From contig JAFRRH010000030.1 in NCBI GenBank assembly GCA_017428215.1, positions 1-60,768 of the forward strand: DNA of 60,768 bases, written 5' to 3'. Under the pieces are notes generated by a model that did no database searches, had not been told where the DNA came from, and saw only the letters and a program-made list of their open reading frames with translations. The DNA comes from Selenomonadaceae bacterium. GTDB taxonomy: Bacteria; Bacillota; Negativicutes; Selenomonadales; Selenomonadaceae. The position numbers were made by a program, and so were the translations under genes. Below are positions 9,143 through 17,560 of this stretch, piece after piece; position 1 is the stretch's first letter, and each line of letters opens with the position of its first letter.

Positions 9143-9773
9143 GAGTGTTTCCTCCTGTTGGCAAGTAAAGCAGAATATTTTGTTCGCCGATTTGAGCGAC
9201 ACCGAATTTTATTTTGTCACCAACATGACAGCCAAAAGTTTTAGTCGGCTCGTTCAGAAGTTCGCCGTTCAAAATATTTTCGTCAACGGATATACAACGC
9301 ACCCATAAGAGTTCGGGCTTTTCTTCCGCGCTGAAAAAATATACAACAACGTCGTCGGGATAATCGGGGTGGCGGAAGGCGTCGAGATTTTTTATAAGGC
9401 GCGTCTGCTCCTTAACGTCGTCTACTGCAATTCTGTCGTCAATCATATAAATTCGGTCGCGGAAAGGGAGCGCGTATTCTGTAGTTAAAATTTTAATGTC
9501 GGCGTCTTCGACTTGACCGCGCTTGAGTTTGGCGGATTTTTTATAACTGCCAGGAAAAATTTTTATGCGCCCGCCGCTGACTTTTGCGCCCGCTAAAATT
9601 TCAAAGATAAAAATTCCGTCGTCAATGCAAGCGTAAGTTAAAAAGCCGTCAAGTTTTTCATCGGGCGGGAAATCGAATACGTCGCGCAGATTTATCGACT
9701 TAACTAAATCCGCGTCGCTAAGCAAACAAATTTGGTGATAAATCTCGCGGAAAGATATTTCTTCAACTTTCAA
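9135..9773 (-). CDS. hypothetical protein with DUF2314-like C-terminal part
   Basis: 212 residues, no signal peptide or membrane segment, acidic. The C-terminal third (ELLWVRCISVDENILNGELL, NEPTKTFGCHVGDKIKF) resembles the DUF2314 pattern of an aromatic/charged strand followed by a short-chain loop and a GD-K strand. TTG 9773 follows AAAGGAGG; the longer frame from 9806 lacks a ribosome site. First gene of a coupled minus-strand operon reading into the flavoprotein. Function unknown. Confidence 0.6.
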   Translation of the reverse strand: MKVEEISFREIYHQICLLSDADLVKSINLRDVFDFPPDEKLDGFLTYACIDDGIFIFEILAGAKVSGGRIKIFPGSYKKSAKLKRGQVEDADIKILTTEYALPFRDRIYMIDDRIAVDDVKEQTRLIKNLDAFRHPDYPDDVVVYFFSAEEKPELLWVRCISVDENILNGELLNEPTKTFGCHVGDKIKFGVAQIGEQNILLYLPTGGNTLA

Positions 9774-9822
9774 AGTTTTTACCTCCTTTGCAAATGATTT
9801 TACCACAATTTTCGTTTGCTTG

Positions 9823-9851
9823 TTGAAAAAATTTTTCGCGTCTGATAAACT
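9823..9851 (+). promoter_or_regulatory. sigma-A-type promoter for tsaE-tsaB-rimI
   Basis: TTGAAA (9823-9828), a 17-base spacer and TAAACT (9846-9851), about 47 bases before the tsaE start. A TATAAT at 9857-9862 is present but lacks a matching -35. Confidence 0.4.
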
Positions 9852-9898
9852 GCGCTTATAATTAACGGTGGAAAAATTTTTGAGGAGTGAATAAAATT

Positions 9899-10381
9899 TT
9901 GTTTACGCACATAACCCAGTCCCCATACGGGACGGTAAAATTGGCGGCTAAAGTGGCGCAACGCGTGCGCGAAGGAACTGTAATTTGTTTGGAGGGCGGC
10001 TTAGGCGCGGGCAAAACTCTTTTTGTACAGAGCATGGCACGGACTTTAGGAGTTCAGGGCGAAGTGACCAGCCCGACTTTTAACTTGATGAGCGTTTACG
10101 AGGGATTTTGTCCGATTGTTCATTTTGATTTATATCGCTTGCACACGGAAGACGAATTAGAGGACATTGGCTTTTACGAGTACACTGATTTTCCAGAGGG
10201 AATTGTCTTTATTGAGTGGGCGGAGAAATTTCCGAAGGCTTTACCGGAAAATTATGTCGTGATAAAAATTGAGCGGATTAAAGACTCCAAAAATATGCGG
10301 CGAATAAGTTTTTCCTGCGTCGGCGAGGAGCACGAGGACTTTATCAAAGAGCTTGAAGAATTCGTTACAAAGGATGATTGA
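9899..10381 (+). CDS. tsaE: tRNA threonylcarbamoyladenosine biosynthesis ATPase TsaE
   Basis: About 160 residues. Walker A is LEGGLGAGKTLFVQSMA; VTSPTFNLMSVYEG, HFDLYRL and FIEWAEKFP are family landmarks. TsaE works with TsaB and TsaD in forming t6A37 on ANN-decoding tRNAs. The frame can start at GTG 9887, but that codon abuts GGAG; TTG 9899 has proper spacing and is preferred. Followed by tsaB with a 4-base overlap. tsaD is not in the window. Confidence 0.92.
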   Translation: MFTHITQSPYGTVKLAAKVAQRVREGTVICLEGGLGAGKTLFVQSMARTLGVQGEVTSPTFNLMSVYEGFCPIVHFDLYRLHTEDELEDIGFYEYTDFPEGIVFIEWAEKFPKALPENYVVIKIERIKDSKNMRRISFSCVGEEHEDFIKELEEFVTKDD

Positions 10382-11058
10382 GCTTGCGGATTTTGGGAAT
10401 AGAAACTTCGACGCGGGCGGCAAGCGTGGCAGTAATTTCTGACGGAAAAATTTTAGCGGAAAGTTTATGCGAATCGCCGCAAAGTTTTTCGGAAACGTTA
10501 ATGCCGCAGGTCGAGGAAGTCATAAAAATTTCGGGCGCGTTTGAAAATCTTGACGCGGTAGCAGTAAGCATAGGACCTGGCTCGTTTACGGGCTTGCGAA
10601 TCGGTTTGGCGACGGCTAAGGCATTGGCTTATGCGTGGGGAATAAAAATAATCGGCGTGCCGACGTTATTGGCAATGTCTTATAACTTTCCGAACGCAAA
10701 AGTCGTGCCGCTAATTGACGCGCAAAAAAATCGAGCGTATTATCAAGCGTTCGACGATATGTTATCGATAACGGATTTGGACATTGAGCCGATAGATGAA
10801 ATAGTCGATGATTTAAAATCCTTTGCGGGAAATTTTTTACTTTGCGGCGACGTGCTACACAAAATCAAAGTTCCGTTGCCGGATAATGTAAAACTTGCGC
10901 CGCCACATTTAAGAATGCCGCGAGCGTCGGCGGTTGCTTGGTGCGCAGAAGATTTGAACAAAGTAGATAACGTGATGAATTTGGAGCCGCTTTATGTCAG
11001 GCGTTCGGAGGCGGAAGAGTTATGGGAGAAGAGGCACGGCTTACCTTTCGAGCAATGA
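10378..11058 (+). CDS. tsaB: tRNA threonylcarbamoyladenosine biosynthesis protein TsaB
   Basis: 226 residues of the ASKHA fold. It opens with LRILGIETSTRAASVAV and carries the SIGPGSFTGLRIGLATAKALA segment, then VPLIDAQKNRAYYQAF. TsaB is the scaffold partner of TsaD in t6A synthesis. The TTG start at 10378 overlaps the tsaE stop (TTGA). Its 3' end overlaps rimI by 37 bases, so the three genes are translationally coupled. Confidence 0.92.
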   Translation: MSLRILGIETSTRAASVAVISDGKILAESLCESPQSFSETLMPQVEEVIKISGAFENLDAVAVSIGPGSFTGLRIGLATAKALAYAWGIKIIGVPTLLAMSYNFPNAKVVPLIDAQKNRAYYQAFDDMLSITDLDIEPIDEIVDDLKSFAGNFLLCGDVLHKIKVPLPDNVKLAPPHLRMPRASAVAWCAEDLNKVDNVMNLEPLYVRRSEAEELWEKRHGLPFEQ

Positions 11059-11477
11059 CGCAAGACGACGCCGACGCCGTTGCCGATATTGAAGAGAAAA
11101 GTTTTGCCATGCCGTGGAAGCGCGAGGATTTTTGGCACGAAGCTAAAAACGAATTGGCAACGTACATTGTCGGCGAGCTTGACGGAAAAATTGTGGCATA
11201 TGCGGGCGCGTGGGTTTCATTCAATCAAGCTGAAGTTATGAGCGTAGCTGTTGATCCAGAATATCGCGGACAAGGCGTCGGAACAATTCTTTTCGGCGAG
11301 CTGATTAAAGCAGTTAAAGCACGCGGTGCAACGGCGATAACTTTAGAGGTGCGACCGAGCAACACTGCGGCGATTAAACTTTACGAAAGCTTTGGACTTC
11401 GGAGCGTCGGACGGCGCAAGGGCTATTATCTTGACAACGGCGAAGACGCTTTGATTATGTGGAACACACGACTTTAA
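11022..11477 (+). CDS. rimI: ribosomal-protein S18 alanine N-acetyltransferase RimI
   Basis: 151-residue GNAT acetyltransferase. Motif A (VMSVAVDPEYRGQGVGTILF) binds acetyl-CoA; LEVRPSNTAAIKLYESFGL and RRKGYY are typical RimI C-terminal features. Family members acetylate the N-terminal Ala of ribosomal protein S18. ATG 11022 lies inside the end of tsaB. The tsaE-tsaB-rimI order is common in Firmicutes. Confidence 0.9.
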   Translation: MGEEARLTFRAMTQDDADAVADIEEKSFAMPWKREDFWHEAKNELATYIVGELDGKIVAYAGAWVSFNQAEVMSVAVDPEYRGQGVGTILFGELIKAVKARGATAITLEVRPSNTAAIKLYESFGLRSVGRRKGYYLDNGEDALIMWNTRL

Positions 11478-11491
11478 GGAGGTTGATACCG

Positions 11492-12397
11492 ATGAATATT
11501 TTTTTGCGAGCGACGCGAATTATCTGCTTCCTTATATTTTTATGTATGCCCTGTTTATCGAATGCGCAAGGCGAGCCGTCTTCAAATTGGTGGGAAAATA
11601 ATATGGTGACGGCTAAGGGCTACGGTCTTGCGCCTAAAAATGTTACTAGTTTAAATCAAGCGCGAAATTTTGCTCGTCGAGCCGCGATTATGGACGGCTA
11701 CCGCATGTTGGCAGAACAAGTTAAAGGCGTTCACATCACGGCGGAAACTACGATAAAATCTCAAATTCTTTCGGGCGACATTGTGGAGAGTAGAGTTTCT
11801 GCCATAATCAGCGGAGCCGAAGTTTTGTCGGAAGAATTCGGCGAAGATGGTAGTTGCGTTGTCGTTGTGGGCATTCCCGTTTACGGCGGCGCGAATTCTA
11901 TTGCTAACGTTGTTTTCAAGCCCGTTGATAAAGAAAATTTTCCGCGTCCGACAAATGAAACTCAATCGGAAGGAAATTACACGGGACTAATCATTGATTG
12001 CGGCGATTTGGATTTAAAGCCCGTGTTGTCGCCCGTCATACGCAACGCGGACAATCAATCGATTTACAGTTGCAATAATCTTGAACGCGACAAGTTGATA
12101 GCAAGCGGCATGGTCGGCTACGCTACTAATCAAAAAAATTATTCCCGCCTTTCCTACGCCGCGCAGATTAAAAATAAACTTATGCTCTTAACGTCAACGA
12201 GTGCGGGAAATAATTTATCACGAGCCGGCAACAATCCTTTAATCATAAAGGCAACGCGCATGTCTGACGATAACAGTTGCCCCGTCGTGTCGGTTGATGA
12301 TGCCGATAAAATTCTTACAGAAAACCAAGCGTCGCACTTTTTGGATAACGGCTCCGTAGTGTTCACGAGCTACAGAGTCGGCGGTATCAGAGTTTGA
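11492..12397 (+). CDS. exported LPP20-like protein
   Basis: 301 residues with a signal peptide (ICFLIFLCMPCLSNAQG). The mature start has WWENNMVTAKGYGLAP and then the LPP20-type helix (ARRAAIMDGYRMLAEQVKGV) followed by a beta stretch. The C-terminal part (YTGLIIDCGDLDLKPVLSP) resembles the domain accompanying LPP20 in other diderms. ATG 11492 is preceded by AAGGAGG; the frame before it is the rimI tail. It ends one base before the cyclase start, suggesting that the periplasmic LPP20-like protein and the CHASE2 cyclase act together, which is inference. Confidence 0.7.
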   Translation: MNIFLRATRIICFLIFLCMPCLSNAQGEPSSNWWENNMVTAKGYGLAPKNVTSLNQARNFARRAAIMDGYRMLAEQVKGVHITAETTIKSQILSGDIVESRVSAIISGAEVLSEEFGEDGSCVVVVGIPVYGGANSIANVVFKPVDKENFPRPTNETQSEGNYTGLIIDCGDLDLKPVLSPVIRNADNQSIYSCNNLERDKLIASGMVGYATNQKNYSRLSYAAQIKNKLMLLTSTSAGNNLSRAGNNPLIIKATRMSDDNSCPVVSVDDADKILTENQASHFLDNGSVVFTSYRVGGIRV

Positions 12398-12398
12398 C

Positions 12399-14168
12399 AT
12401 GAAAATTATTCAGGCGTTGTTGATTGCCGCGCTTATAACGGCTAGTGCGGCGGCGGGTTTGTTAGACGATTTCGACTATAAAGTTTCCGATTGGCTCTAT
12501 CAAAAGCAGGGCGCGATAACTTCGGAGATTGTCGTTGTCGGCGTTGATTCAAAGACGATTAGCAAACTTGGTTCCGTGTCGTCATGGATTCGGCGCGATA
12601 TGGCAAAAGTTATCGATTACATGAACAGTACCGCGCCGCCCGCTGTTATCGGCGTGGATTTTCTTTTTACTGGCGACAATCCCGACACTGCCGAATTTGA
12701 TAAACAACTTACTGAGGTCGTCGCTAAGTATGGAAATGTCGTAGTGGCTTCGGCGATAATTGCTGACGAGGATTTTGACGACCCGCACGCGATGTGGAAT
12801 CAAACTTGGCAATGGGATTCGCCCTTCCCTGCGCTGGCACAAGTAGCTAATACTGGTCACATTTGCGAGCCTAGCGACGTGGACGGCATTATTCGCCACC
12901 AGTTGCTTTTTGTAAATACCACAGAGCGCGGGCGGCTTTATTCCTTTGCTAGAGTGCTTTACGAAAAGTTTTGTCAAGCTAAAAACATTTCTCCTAATCC
13001 GCCGCCGATAACGGAAAATAACGGGCTGTATTATCTGCCGTTCACCGCCAAAAGTTATACGGATATAAGTTTCGTTGACTTATTGGAAGGCAAGATAGAC
13101 GCTGAAATTTATCGCGACAAAATTGTTTTAATCGGTGCGCTGGCTCCAGGCATGGGCGACGAATTTTTTACTGCTTTGGATCGTTCCGCGCCCGTTTACG
13201 GCGTCAACATTCACGCCAACGCAATTCAAGCTTTCCAAAAAAATTTTTTCCCGCGTGAGGCTGAAAAATCTCTACAGCTGGCGATTCTTTTTATCGTAAG
13301 TTTTATATCGGAGCTTTTCTTCCGAGCGCGGAAAATGCAAACTGTCTTAATTGCTTGGCTGATTATTTTTTTCGGCTGGCTCGGCTTATGCAAAATTTTT
13401 TACAGCAACGAAATTATTTTACACGTCGTTTGGATACCGCTTGCCGTCAGCGTTCTGTTTATCGGCTCCGTTGCGATTAACTACACCCGTGCCCGTGCTG
13501 AAAAAGATAAAGTAACTTCGACTTTTGGGCGATATGTTGACCCGACGATTATGAATCAACTGTTAAGCTCCGACGAGGCTCTTGACGTTGGCGGCACGTT
13601 GCGCAATATCGCTGTGCTTTTTGTAGATATTCGCGGCTTTACGACTATGAGCGAGCAACTGTCCGCGCCTGAAGTTGTCGAGATACTCAACAAATATTTG
13701 ACGCTTACGACGGATTGCATAAGACGACATCACGGCACGTTAGATAAATTTGTCGGCGATTGCACTATGGCTTTTTGGAATGCGCCACTTACGCAGGATA
13801 AACCAGTTTTGCTTGCTTGTCGCGCCGCTGTGGATATGATTAAAGACTCGGAAGAATTGCGAGCAGAACTCAAGAAAACTTATGGTCGCGAAATTGCTTT
13901 TGGCGTCGGAGTTCATTGGGGGAGCGCGGTCGTCGGCAATATTGGTAGCCCGTTCAGAATGGATTACACCGCCATTGGTGACACGGTTAACACGGCGGCA
14001 CGCCTTGAGGCAAATGCGCCTGGCGGGAAAATTTTTATCTCGCGTGCTGTGGCAGATATTTTAGGTTCTCAAGCGTCTGTCACTTCGCTTGGCAATAAAA
14101 TTAAGCTTAAAGGTAAAAAGGAAGGTTTTGAAGTTCTTACACTTGACGCATTAAAGGAGGAGGCTTAA
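12399..14168 (+). CDS. CHASE2-domain class III adenylate/guanylate cyclase
   Basis: 589 residues: N-terminal hydrophobic segment, extracytoplasmic CHASE2 sensor (about 25-290), three membrane segments (about 290-375) and a class III cyclase domain. Catalytic landmarks: metal Asp in VLFVDIRGFTTMSE, LDKFVGDCTMAFW with the Lys and second Asp, and MDYTAIGDTVNTAARLEA with the Asp that favours ATP, so cAMP is the likelier product. It starts one base after the preceding stop without a clear ribosome site, so translation is probably coupled. Confidence 0.88.
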   Translation: MKIIQALLIAALITASAAAGLLDDFDYKVSDWLYQKQGAITSEIVVVGVDSKTISKLGSVSSWIRRDMAKVIDYMNSTAPPAVIGVDFLFTGDNPDTAEFDKQLTEVVAKYGNVVVASAIIADEDFDDPHAMWNQTWQWDSPFPALAQVANTGHICEPSDVDGIIRHQLLFVNTTERGRLYSFARVLYEKFCQAKNISPNPPPITENNGLYYLPFTAKSYTDISFVDLLEGKIDAEIYRDKIVLIGALAPGMGDEFFTALDRSAPVYGVNIHANAIQAFQKNFFPREAEKSLQLAILFIVSFISELFFRARKMQTVLIAWLIIFFGWLGLCKIFYSNEIILHVVWIPLAVSVLFIGSVAINYTRARAEKDKVTSTFGRYVDPTIMNQLLSSDEALDVGGTLRNIAVLFVDIRGFTTMSEQLSAPEVVEILNKYLTLTTDCIRRHHGTLDKFVGDCTMAFWNAPLTQDKPVLLACRAAVDMIKDSEELRAELKKTYGREIAFGVGVHWGSAVVGNIGSPFRMDYTAIGDTVNTAARLEANAPGGKIFISRAVADILGSQASVTSLGNKIKLKGKKEGFEVLTLDALKEEA

Positions 14169-14174
14169 CTCTTT

Positions 14175-14957
14175 ATGGGAGATTTTAAATTAACTGTTTT
14201 AGGTACACGCGGCTCGGTGCCCGTTGAAGGAAAAAATTTTGCGATTTACGGCGGCGCGACTTCTTGCTATAAAGTTCAAGCCGGCAACGAGGAAATTTAT
14301 TTGGACGCTGGCTCTGGTATTGTGAGTGCATTGCCTAAGGCGACTTCTAACATAACAATTTTACTGACGCATATGCACTTAGACCATTTGGTCGGACTGC
14401 CGTTTTTTATTGCGTTGACGCAAAAGGATAGACCGATTAAAATTTACGCCGATAAAAGAGTTGGACTTATGCCAAAAGAGGCGATTGACAAATTGGTAAG
14501 CAATCCCTTCTGGCCCTGCAAGATTGAAGATTATCCGGCTAAGGTGAGCTTTCATCTGTTGCCGAAAAAATTTTTTATCGGGGAAGTGGAAGTTGACACG
14601 TTGGAAGGCTCGCACCCCAAAGGCTCGACGCTTTATCGACTGACATATCAGGGCAAATCAATCGTTCACGCTACGGACTTTGAACACAATTCCGAAGCCT
14701 GCGCGGCGTTGGCGAACTTTGCTAAGAATTGCGACATTCTGCTTTACGACGCACAATACACGGCGGAAGAATACGAACGCTATAAAGGCTACGGACATTC
14801 CACGCCGGAAGAGGGAATTAAAGTTGCGACGGCAGCGGGAGCTAAGAAACTTATTTTCGTACACCACGCGCCCTTGAGAAATGACGAGGAACTTGCCGCA
14901 TTGGAACGTAAATTTGGCGTTGAGTTTGCAAAAGCTGGCGACGAATTTTTACTGTGA
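14175..14957 (+). CDS. MBL-fold metal-dependent hydrolase
   Basis: 260 residues with the metallo-beta-lactamase signature THMHLDHLVG, upstream LDAGSG and downstream HATDFEH, YDAQY and FVHHAP metal positions. The early GTRGSVPVEGKNFAIYGG matches the subgroup often paired with cyclases and GGDEF proteins. AGGAGGAGG lies upstream of ATG 14175, only six bases after the cyclase gene. Substrate unknown; cyclic-nucleotide or RNA phosphodiesterase activity is possible. Confidence 0.8.
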   Translation: MGDFKLTVLGTRGSVPVEGKNFAIYGGATSCYKVQAGNEEIYLDAGSGIVSALPKATSNITILLTHMHLDHLVGLPFFIALTQKDRPIKIYADKRVGLMPKEAIDKLVSNPFWPCKIEDYPAKVSFHLLPKKFFIGEVEVDTLEGSHPKGSTLYRLTYQGKSIVHATDFEHNSEACAALANFAKNCDILLYDAQYTAEEYERYKGYGHSTPEEGIKVATAAGAKKLIFVHHAPLRNDEELAALERKFGVEFAKAGDEFLL

Positions 14958-14971
14958 CAGAGGTAATTACA

Positions 14972-15976
14972 ATGACGAATCAAAAAATTTCGGCGGAAGA
15001 AATGCTGAATAAAATTTTTACCATAATGCAAAACTTGTATGACGAAATGCGACTAAACAAAAGCGGACAGAGTACGCACCTCAAGGTATTTGAAATTTTC
15101 GCGGAGCTGGGGCGGACGCTTGTCGGCGCGGACAGAGCAAGTTTTTGGCGTTGGGATAAGCGAGCACATTTATTAATGACAACTGCCGCGACGGGCACGG
15201 AGCAAATTATTATAAGCGACAAAAGCGGGCTAGTCGGTCAATCTCTTGCTGAAAATCGCACCATTTTGACGAACGACCCATACAATCACCCGAACTTTAA
15301 CGCCGCTGTCGATAAAAAAACCGGCTACTTAACAAAATCAATTCTCGTTATGCCGGTGTCGAATTGTCATGGCGAAATTATTGGAGCGTATCAAGTCATC
15401 AACAAGCTTGACGAGGCGGGCTTTGACGAAATCGAGGATACTAAACGCTTATCAATCGCGGCGTTTATCTGCGGCATGGCTCTTGAAAGCGATATGTTCC
15501 TTGCCGATTCTCAACGCGATAAACTCACGGAACTAAAAAATCGTTTCGGCTTCCACAGCGATTATCAGACAAAATATCGGCAAGCCACGCCGCCAACGTC
15601 ACTGATTATTTGCGACATAGATTTTTTCAAAAAGGTCAACGACACTTACGGTCACAATGCCGGCGACGCGGTTTTAGTTCACGTGGCAAAAATTTTATCA
15701 ACAGCTTGCGGCAATGTTTATCGGTGGGGCGGCGAAGAATTTATAATCGTCCTTGAGGGCGCGAATATTTTTGACGCGGCATCTACAGCTGAAAAAATTC
15801 GCCAATCCGTCATGAATTCTGTTTGCAAATTCGAGGATAAAGAAATTCGCATAACGATGAGTTTTGGCTGTACTGAAATGGATTCTAAAATTTCTGTCGA
15901 AGATAATATAAAAATTGCTGATACCCGCCTTTATCGTGCTAAGGAGACGGGGCGAAATTTAGTGATTAGTGGTTAG
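14972..15976 (+). CDS. GAF-GGDEF diguanylate cyclase
   Basis: About 334 residues: GAF-like sensor (roughly 35-170, with VGADRASFWRWDKRAHLL and GLVGQSLAENRTILTNDPY) and a GGDEF domain (about 185-334). The active-site loop is RWGGEEF; ICDIDFFKKVNDTYGHNAGD is the metal and substrate region. Predicted c-di-GMP synthase; the RxxD inhibitory site upstream is not evident. ATG 14972 has AGAGG at 8 bases; GTG 14954 inside the previous stop is the alternative. The last codons (VISG, stop) lie in the short interspersed repeat beginning at 15963. Confidence 0.85.
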   Translation: MTNQKISAEEMLNKIFTIMQNLYDEMRLNKSGQSTHLKVFEIFAELGRTLVGADRASFWRWDKRAHLLMTTAATGTEQIIISDKSGLVGQSLAENRTILTNDPYNHPNFNAAVDKKTGYLTKSILVMPVSNCHGEIIGAYQVINKLDEAGFDEIEDTKRLSIAAFICGMALESDMFLADSQRDKLTELKNRFGFHSDYQTKYRQATPPTSLIICDIDFFKKVNDTYGHNAGDAVLVHVAKILSTACGNVYRWGGEEFIIVLEGANIFDAASTAEKIRQSVMNSVCKFEDKEIRITMSFGCTEMDSKISVEDNIKIADTRLYRAKETGRNLVISG

Positions 15977-16024
15977 TGACTAGGGCACTTCCTAACCACT
16001 AGCCACTAGTCACTAGCAACTAAA
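15961..16024. repeat. short interspersed inverted repeat (GTGATTAGTGGTTAG type)
   Basis: GTGATTAGTGGTTAGTGACT and its near-reverse (CTAACCACTAGCCACTAGTC) form a long imperfect hairpin at the end of the GGDEF gene, supplying its stop codon. Related sequence occurs at 40650-40690 and 59899-59957. Confidence 0.6.
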
Positions 16025-16048
16025 AATCGACCGAAGGGAGATTTTTTC

Positions 16049-16927
16049 ATGCAGATAAAAGGAACGCTAATGCTTTTGGGAGCGGCGTTTTTTTGGGGAA
16101 CAACGTTTGTTGCACAGCTAACGGGCATGGACGGGCTTGGTCCCTTCTCATATGCGGCGGGCAGATATTTAATCGGTTTCCTTTCGCTCGTCGTGCTTTT
16201 AATCTTCACGCGCAAAAGTCGAACTATAGAGCGTCGGAAAAAAAATTATCAGCGGGGATTTTTAATCGGCTTGATAATTGGCGTGGTGCTGTTTATCGCA
16301 ACCTCAATGCAACAAATCGCTCTACAATATTCGACGGCGGGCAAGGCGGCTTTTATCACGTGTCTTTATATCGTGTTTGTGCCGCTCGGAGCAAAACTTT
16401 TAGGCAAAATAATTCGTCGGGAAAATTGGTTGGGTGCGGGCTTAGCAATCGTCGGCTTATATTTATTGGCAGTCGGCGGTAATTTTTCAATACAGCTCGG
16501 CGACGCAATTTTATTCGTGAGTGCATTTGTTTGGACGGCGCATATTTTAATGACAGATAAATTCGCTAGCAAAGTTGACGTTATCGAAATGTCAGCCGCG
16601 CAGATTTTTGTTACACTGATTTTGACTTCGATTGCGATGTTTGAATTCGAGACGCCAAGTTTATCGGCGATGTTCGGCGCGTGGTTCCCGATACTTTATG
16701 CCGGCGTGATGAGTTCGGGCGTGGCGTTCACGTTGCAGATTTACGGACAAAGATACACGGAACCTTCGACGGCGGCAATCTTAATGAGTTTCGAGGCAAT
16801 CTTCGGAGCGTTGGCGGGTTGGTTTTTCTTAGGCGAAGTCATGAGTTCAAGAGAAATTTTCGGCTGTGTGCTAATGCTAATCGGCATGTTGGCGACGCAA
16901 TGGACGCTGATTAAAAAATCTTTGTAA
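16049..16927 (+). CDS. DMT-superfamily (EamA) transporter
   Basis: 292 residues with ten hydrophobic segments in two EamA repeats. It begins GTLMLLGAAFFWGTTFVAQL; the second repeat contains FVWTAHILMTDKFA and ends with PSTAAILMSFEAIFGALAGW. Such proteins move metabolites or amino acids; the substrate is not readable. ATG 16049 follows AGGGAG. Single gene; its terminator appears to have lost its T run where the IS256 remnant begins. Confidence 0.85.
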   Translation: MQIKGTLMLLGAAFFWGTTFVAQLTGMDGLGPFSYAAGRYLIGFLSLVVLLIFTRKSRTIERRKKNYQRGFLIGLIIGVVLFIATSMQQIALQYSTAGKAAFITCLYIVFVPLGAKLLGKIIRRENWLGAGLAIVGLYLLAVGGNFSIQLGDAILFVSAFVWTAHILMTDKFASKVDVIEMSAAQIFVTLILTSIAMFEFETPSLSAMFGAWFPILYAGVMSSGVAFTLQIYGQRYTEPSTAAILMSFEAIFGALAGWFFLGEVMSSREIFGCVLMLIGMLATQWTLIKKSL

Positions 16928-16930
16928 AAA

Positions 16931-16953
16931 AATCCCCGCCGCTTTTGGCAGGG
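16931..16953. terminator. terminator hairpin abutting the IS256 remnant
   Basis: CCCCGCC and GGCAGGG pair around CTTTT, with an A run on the left but no T run on the right, where IS-remnant sequence starts. It should still terminate minus-strand transcripts; in the plus direction it looks disrupted. Confidence 0.45.
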
Positions 16954-16954
16954 A

Positions 16955-17440
16955 AGGTCGTGCGAAAAAAGACTGTAAAAAGAACAATCGTGATAAAATA
17001 AACATGGGAGGTTTTGTTTATGGGTAAAAAGGAAAAACCTTCGACAGTAGTAATGACAGACGGCAAGCGTGAAATTCCCCGCAGACTGTTGAGCGAGTAT
17101 GATATTCAAACAGCACAGGATATTCAAGAAGTCCTGAAAGATTTGCTCGGCGTTTTGAATTCTCTTAAGAATCGTGGGTTGCGGGACATATTTTAATTCT
17201 TTGTGCTGAAGGGATTGAAAGACGCTATCGAGACGGCCTTTCTTCAGTGAATTTCAACGTTGCATTGTTTACAAAGTCATAAATACGCTTAAGTATGTGG
17301 CAACTAAGGAGCGCGAAAATTTCGCCGATGACTTAAAAAAAATTTACACTGCGCCCGAATTGCCGAGTGGACTCGCCGCGTTAAGCTCGATGATGCCAAA
17401 ATCAGGAAAAATCGCGAACGTAGACGCCGTGAGCAACTAA
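16955..17440 (+). pseudogene. IS256-family transposase remnant (copy B)
   Basis: ATG 17014 opens an IS256 N terminus (EKPSTVVMTDGKREIP, then TAQDIQEVLKDLLG) that jumps directly to the DDE-domain segment VLNSLKNRGLRDIF and a stop at 17196. Frameshifted remains follow (LCAEGIERR; NTLKYVATKERENFADDLKK; IYTAPE). It lacks the first catalytic region and cannot transpose by itself. Copy A at 1-371 has nearly the same deletion; the junction reads KDLLGV here and KYWLGV there. Confidence 0.75.
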
Positions 17441-17452
17441 AAAAGCAAAATC
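17407..17452 (+). pseudogene. 3' remnant of an unknown gene (RERRREQLKKQNH)
   Basis: The frame ends KNRERRREQLKKQNH followed by a stop. A sister copy ending RERRRRAQLKKQNQ with a stop is at 55188-55232. Both are followed at once by a terminator hairpin, so they are likely the ends of two copies of one gene whose body is gone. Family not recognised. Confidence 0.4.
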
Positions 17453-17465
17453 ACTAAAAAAATTA

Positions 17466-17492
17466 GCCCCGAATCAATTTCGAGGCTTTTTT
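17466..17492 (+). terminator. rho-independent terminator
   Basis: GCCCCGAA and TTTCGAGGC pair around TCAA, followed by six Ts. Confidence 0.65.
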
Positions 17493-17497
17493 GTCGG

Positions 17498-17526
17498 TTT
17501 ACAGCATATATTTTCGTCTGTATAAT
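17498..17526 (+). promoter_or_regulatory. sigma-A-type promoter
   Basis: TTTACA (17498-17503), a 17-base spacer and TATAAT (17521-17526), 34 bases upstream of the DUF6033-like start codon. Confidence 0.55.
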
Positions 17527-17560
17527 CATTTTATAATTCAAAGGAAGGAGAATGATTAAC

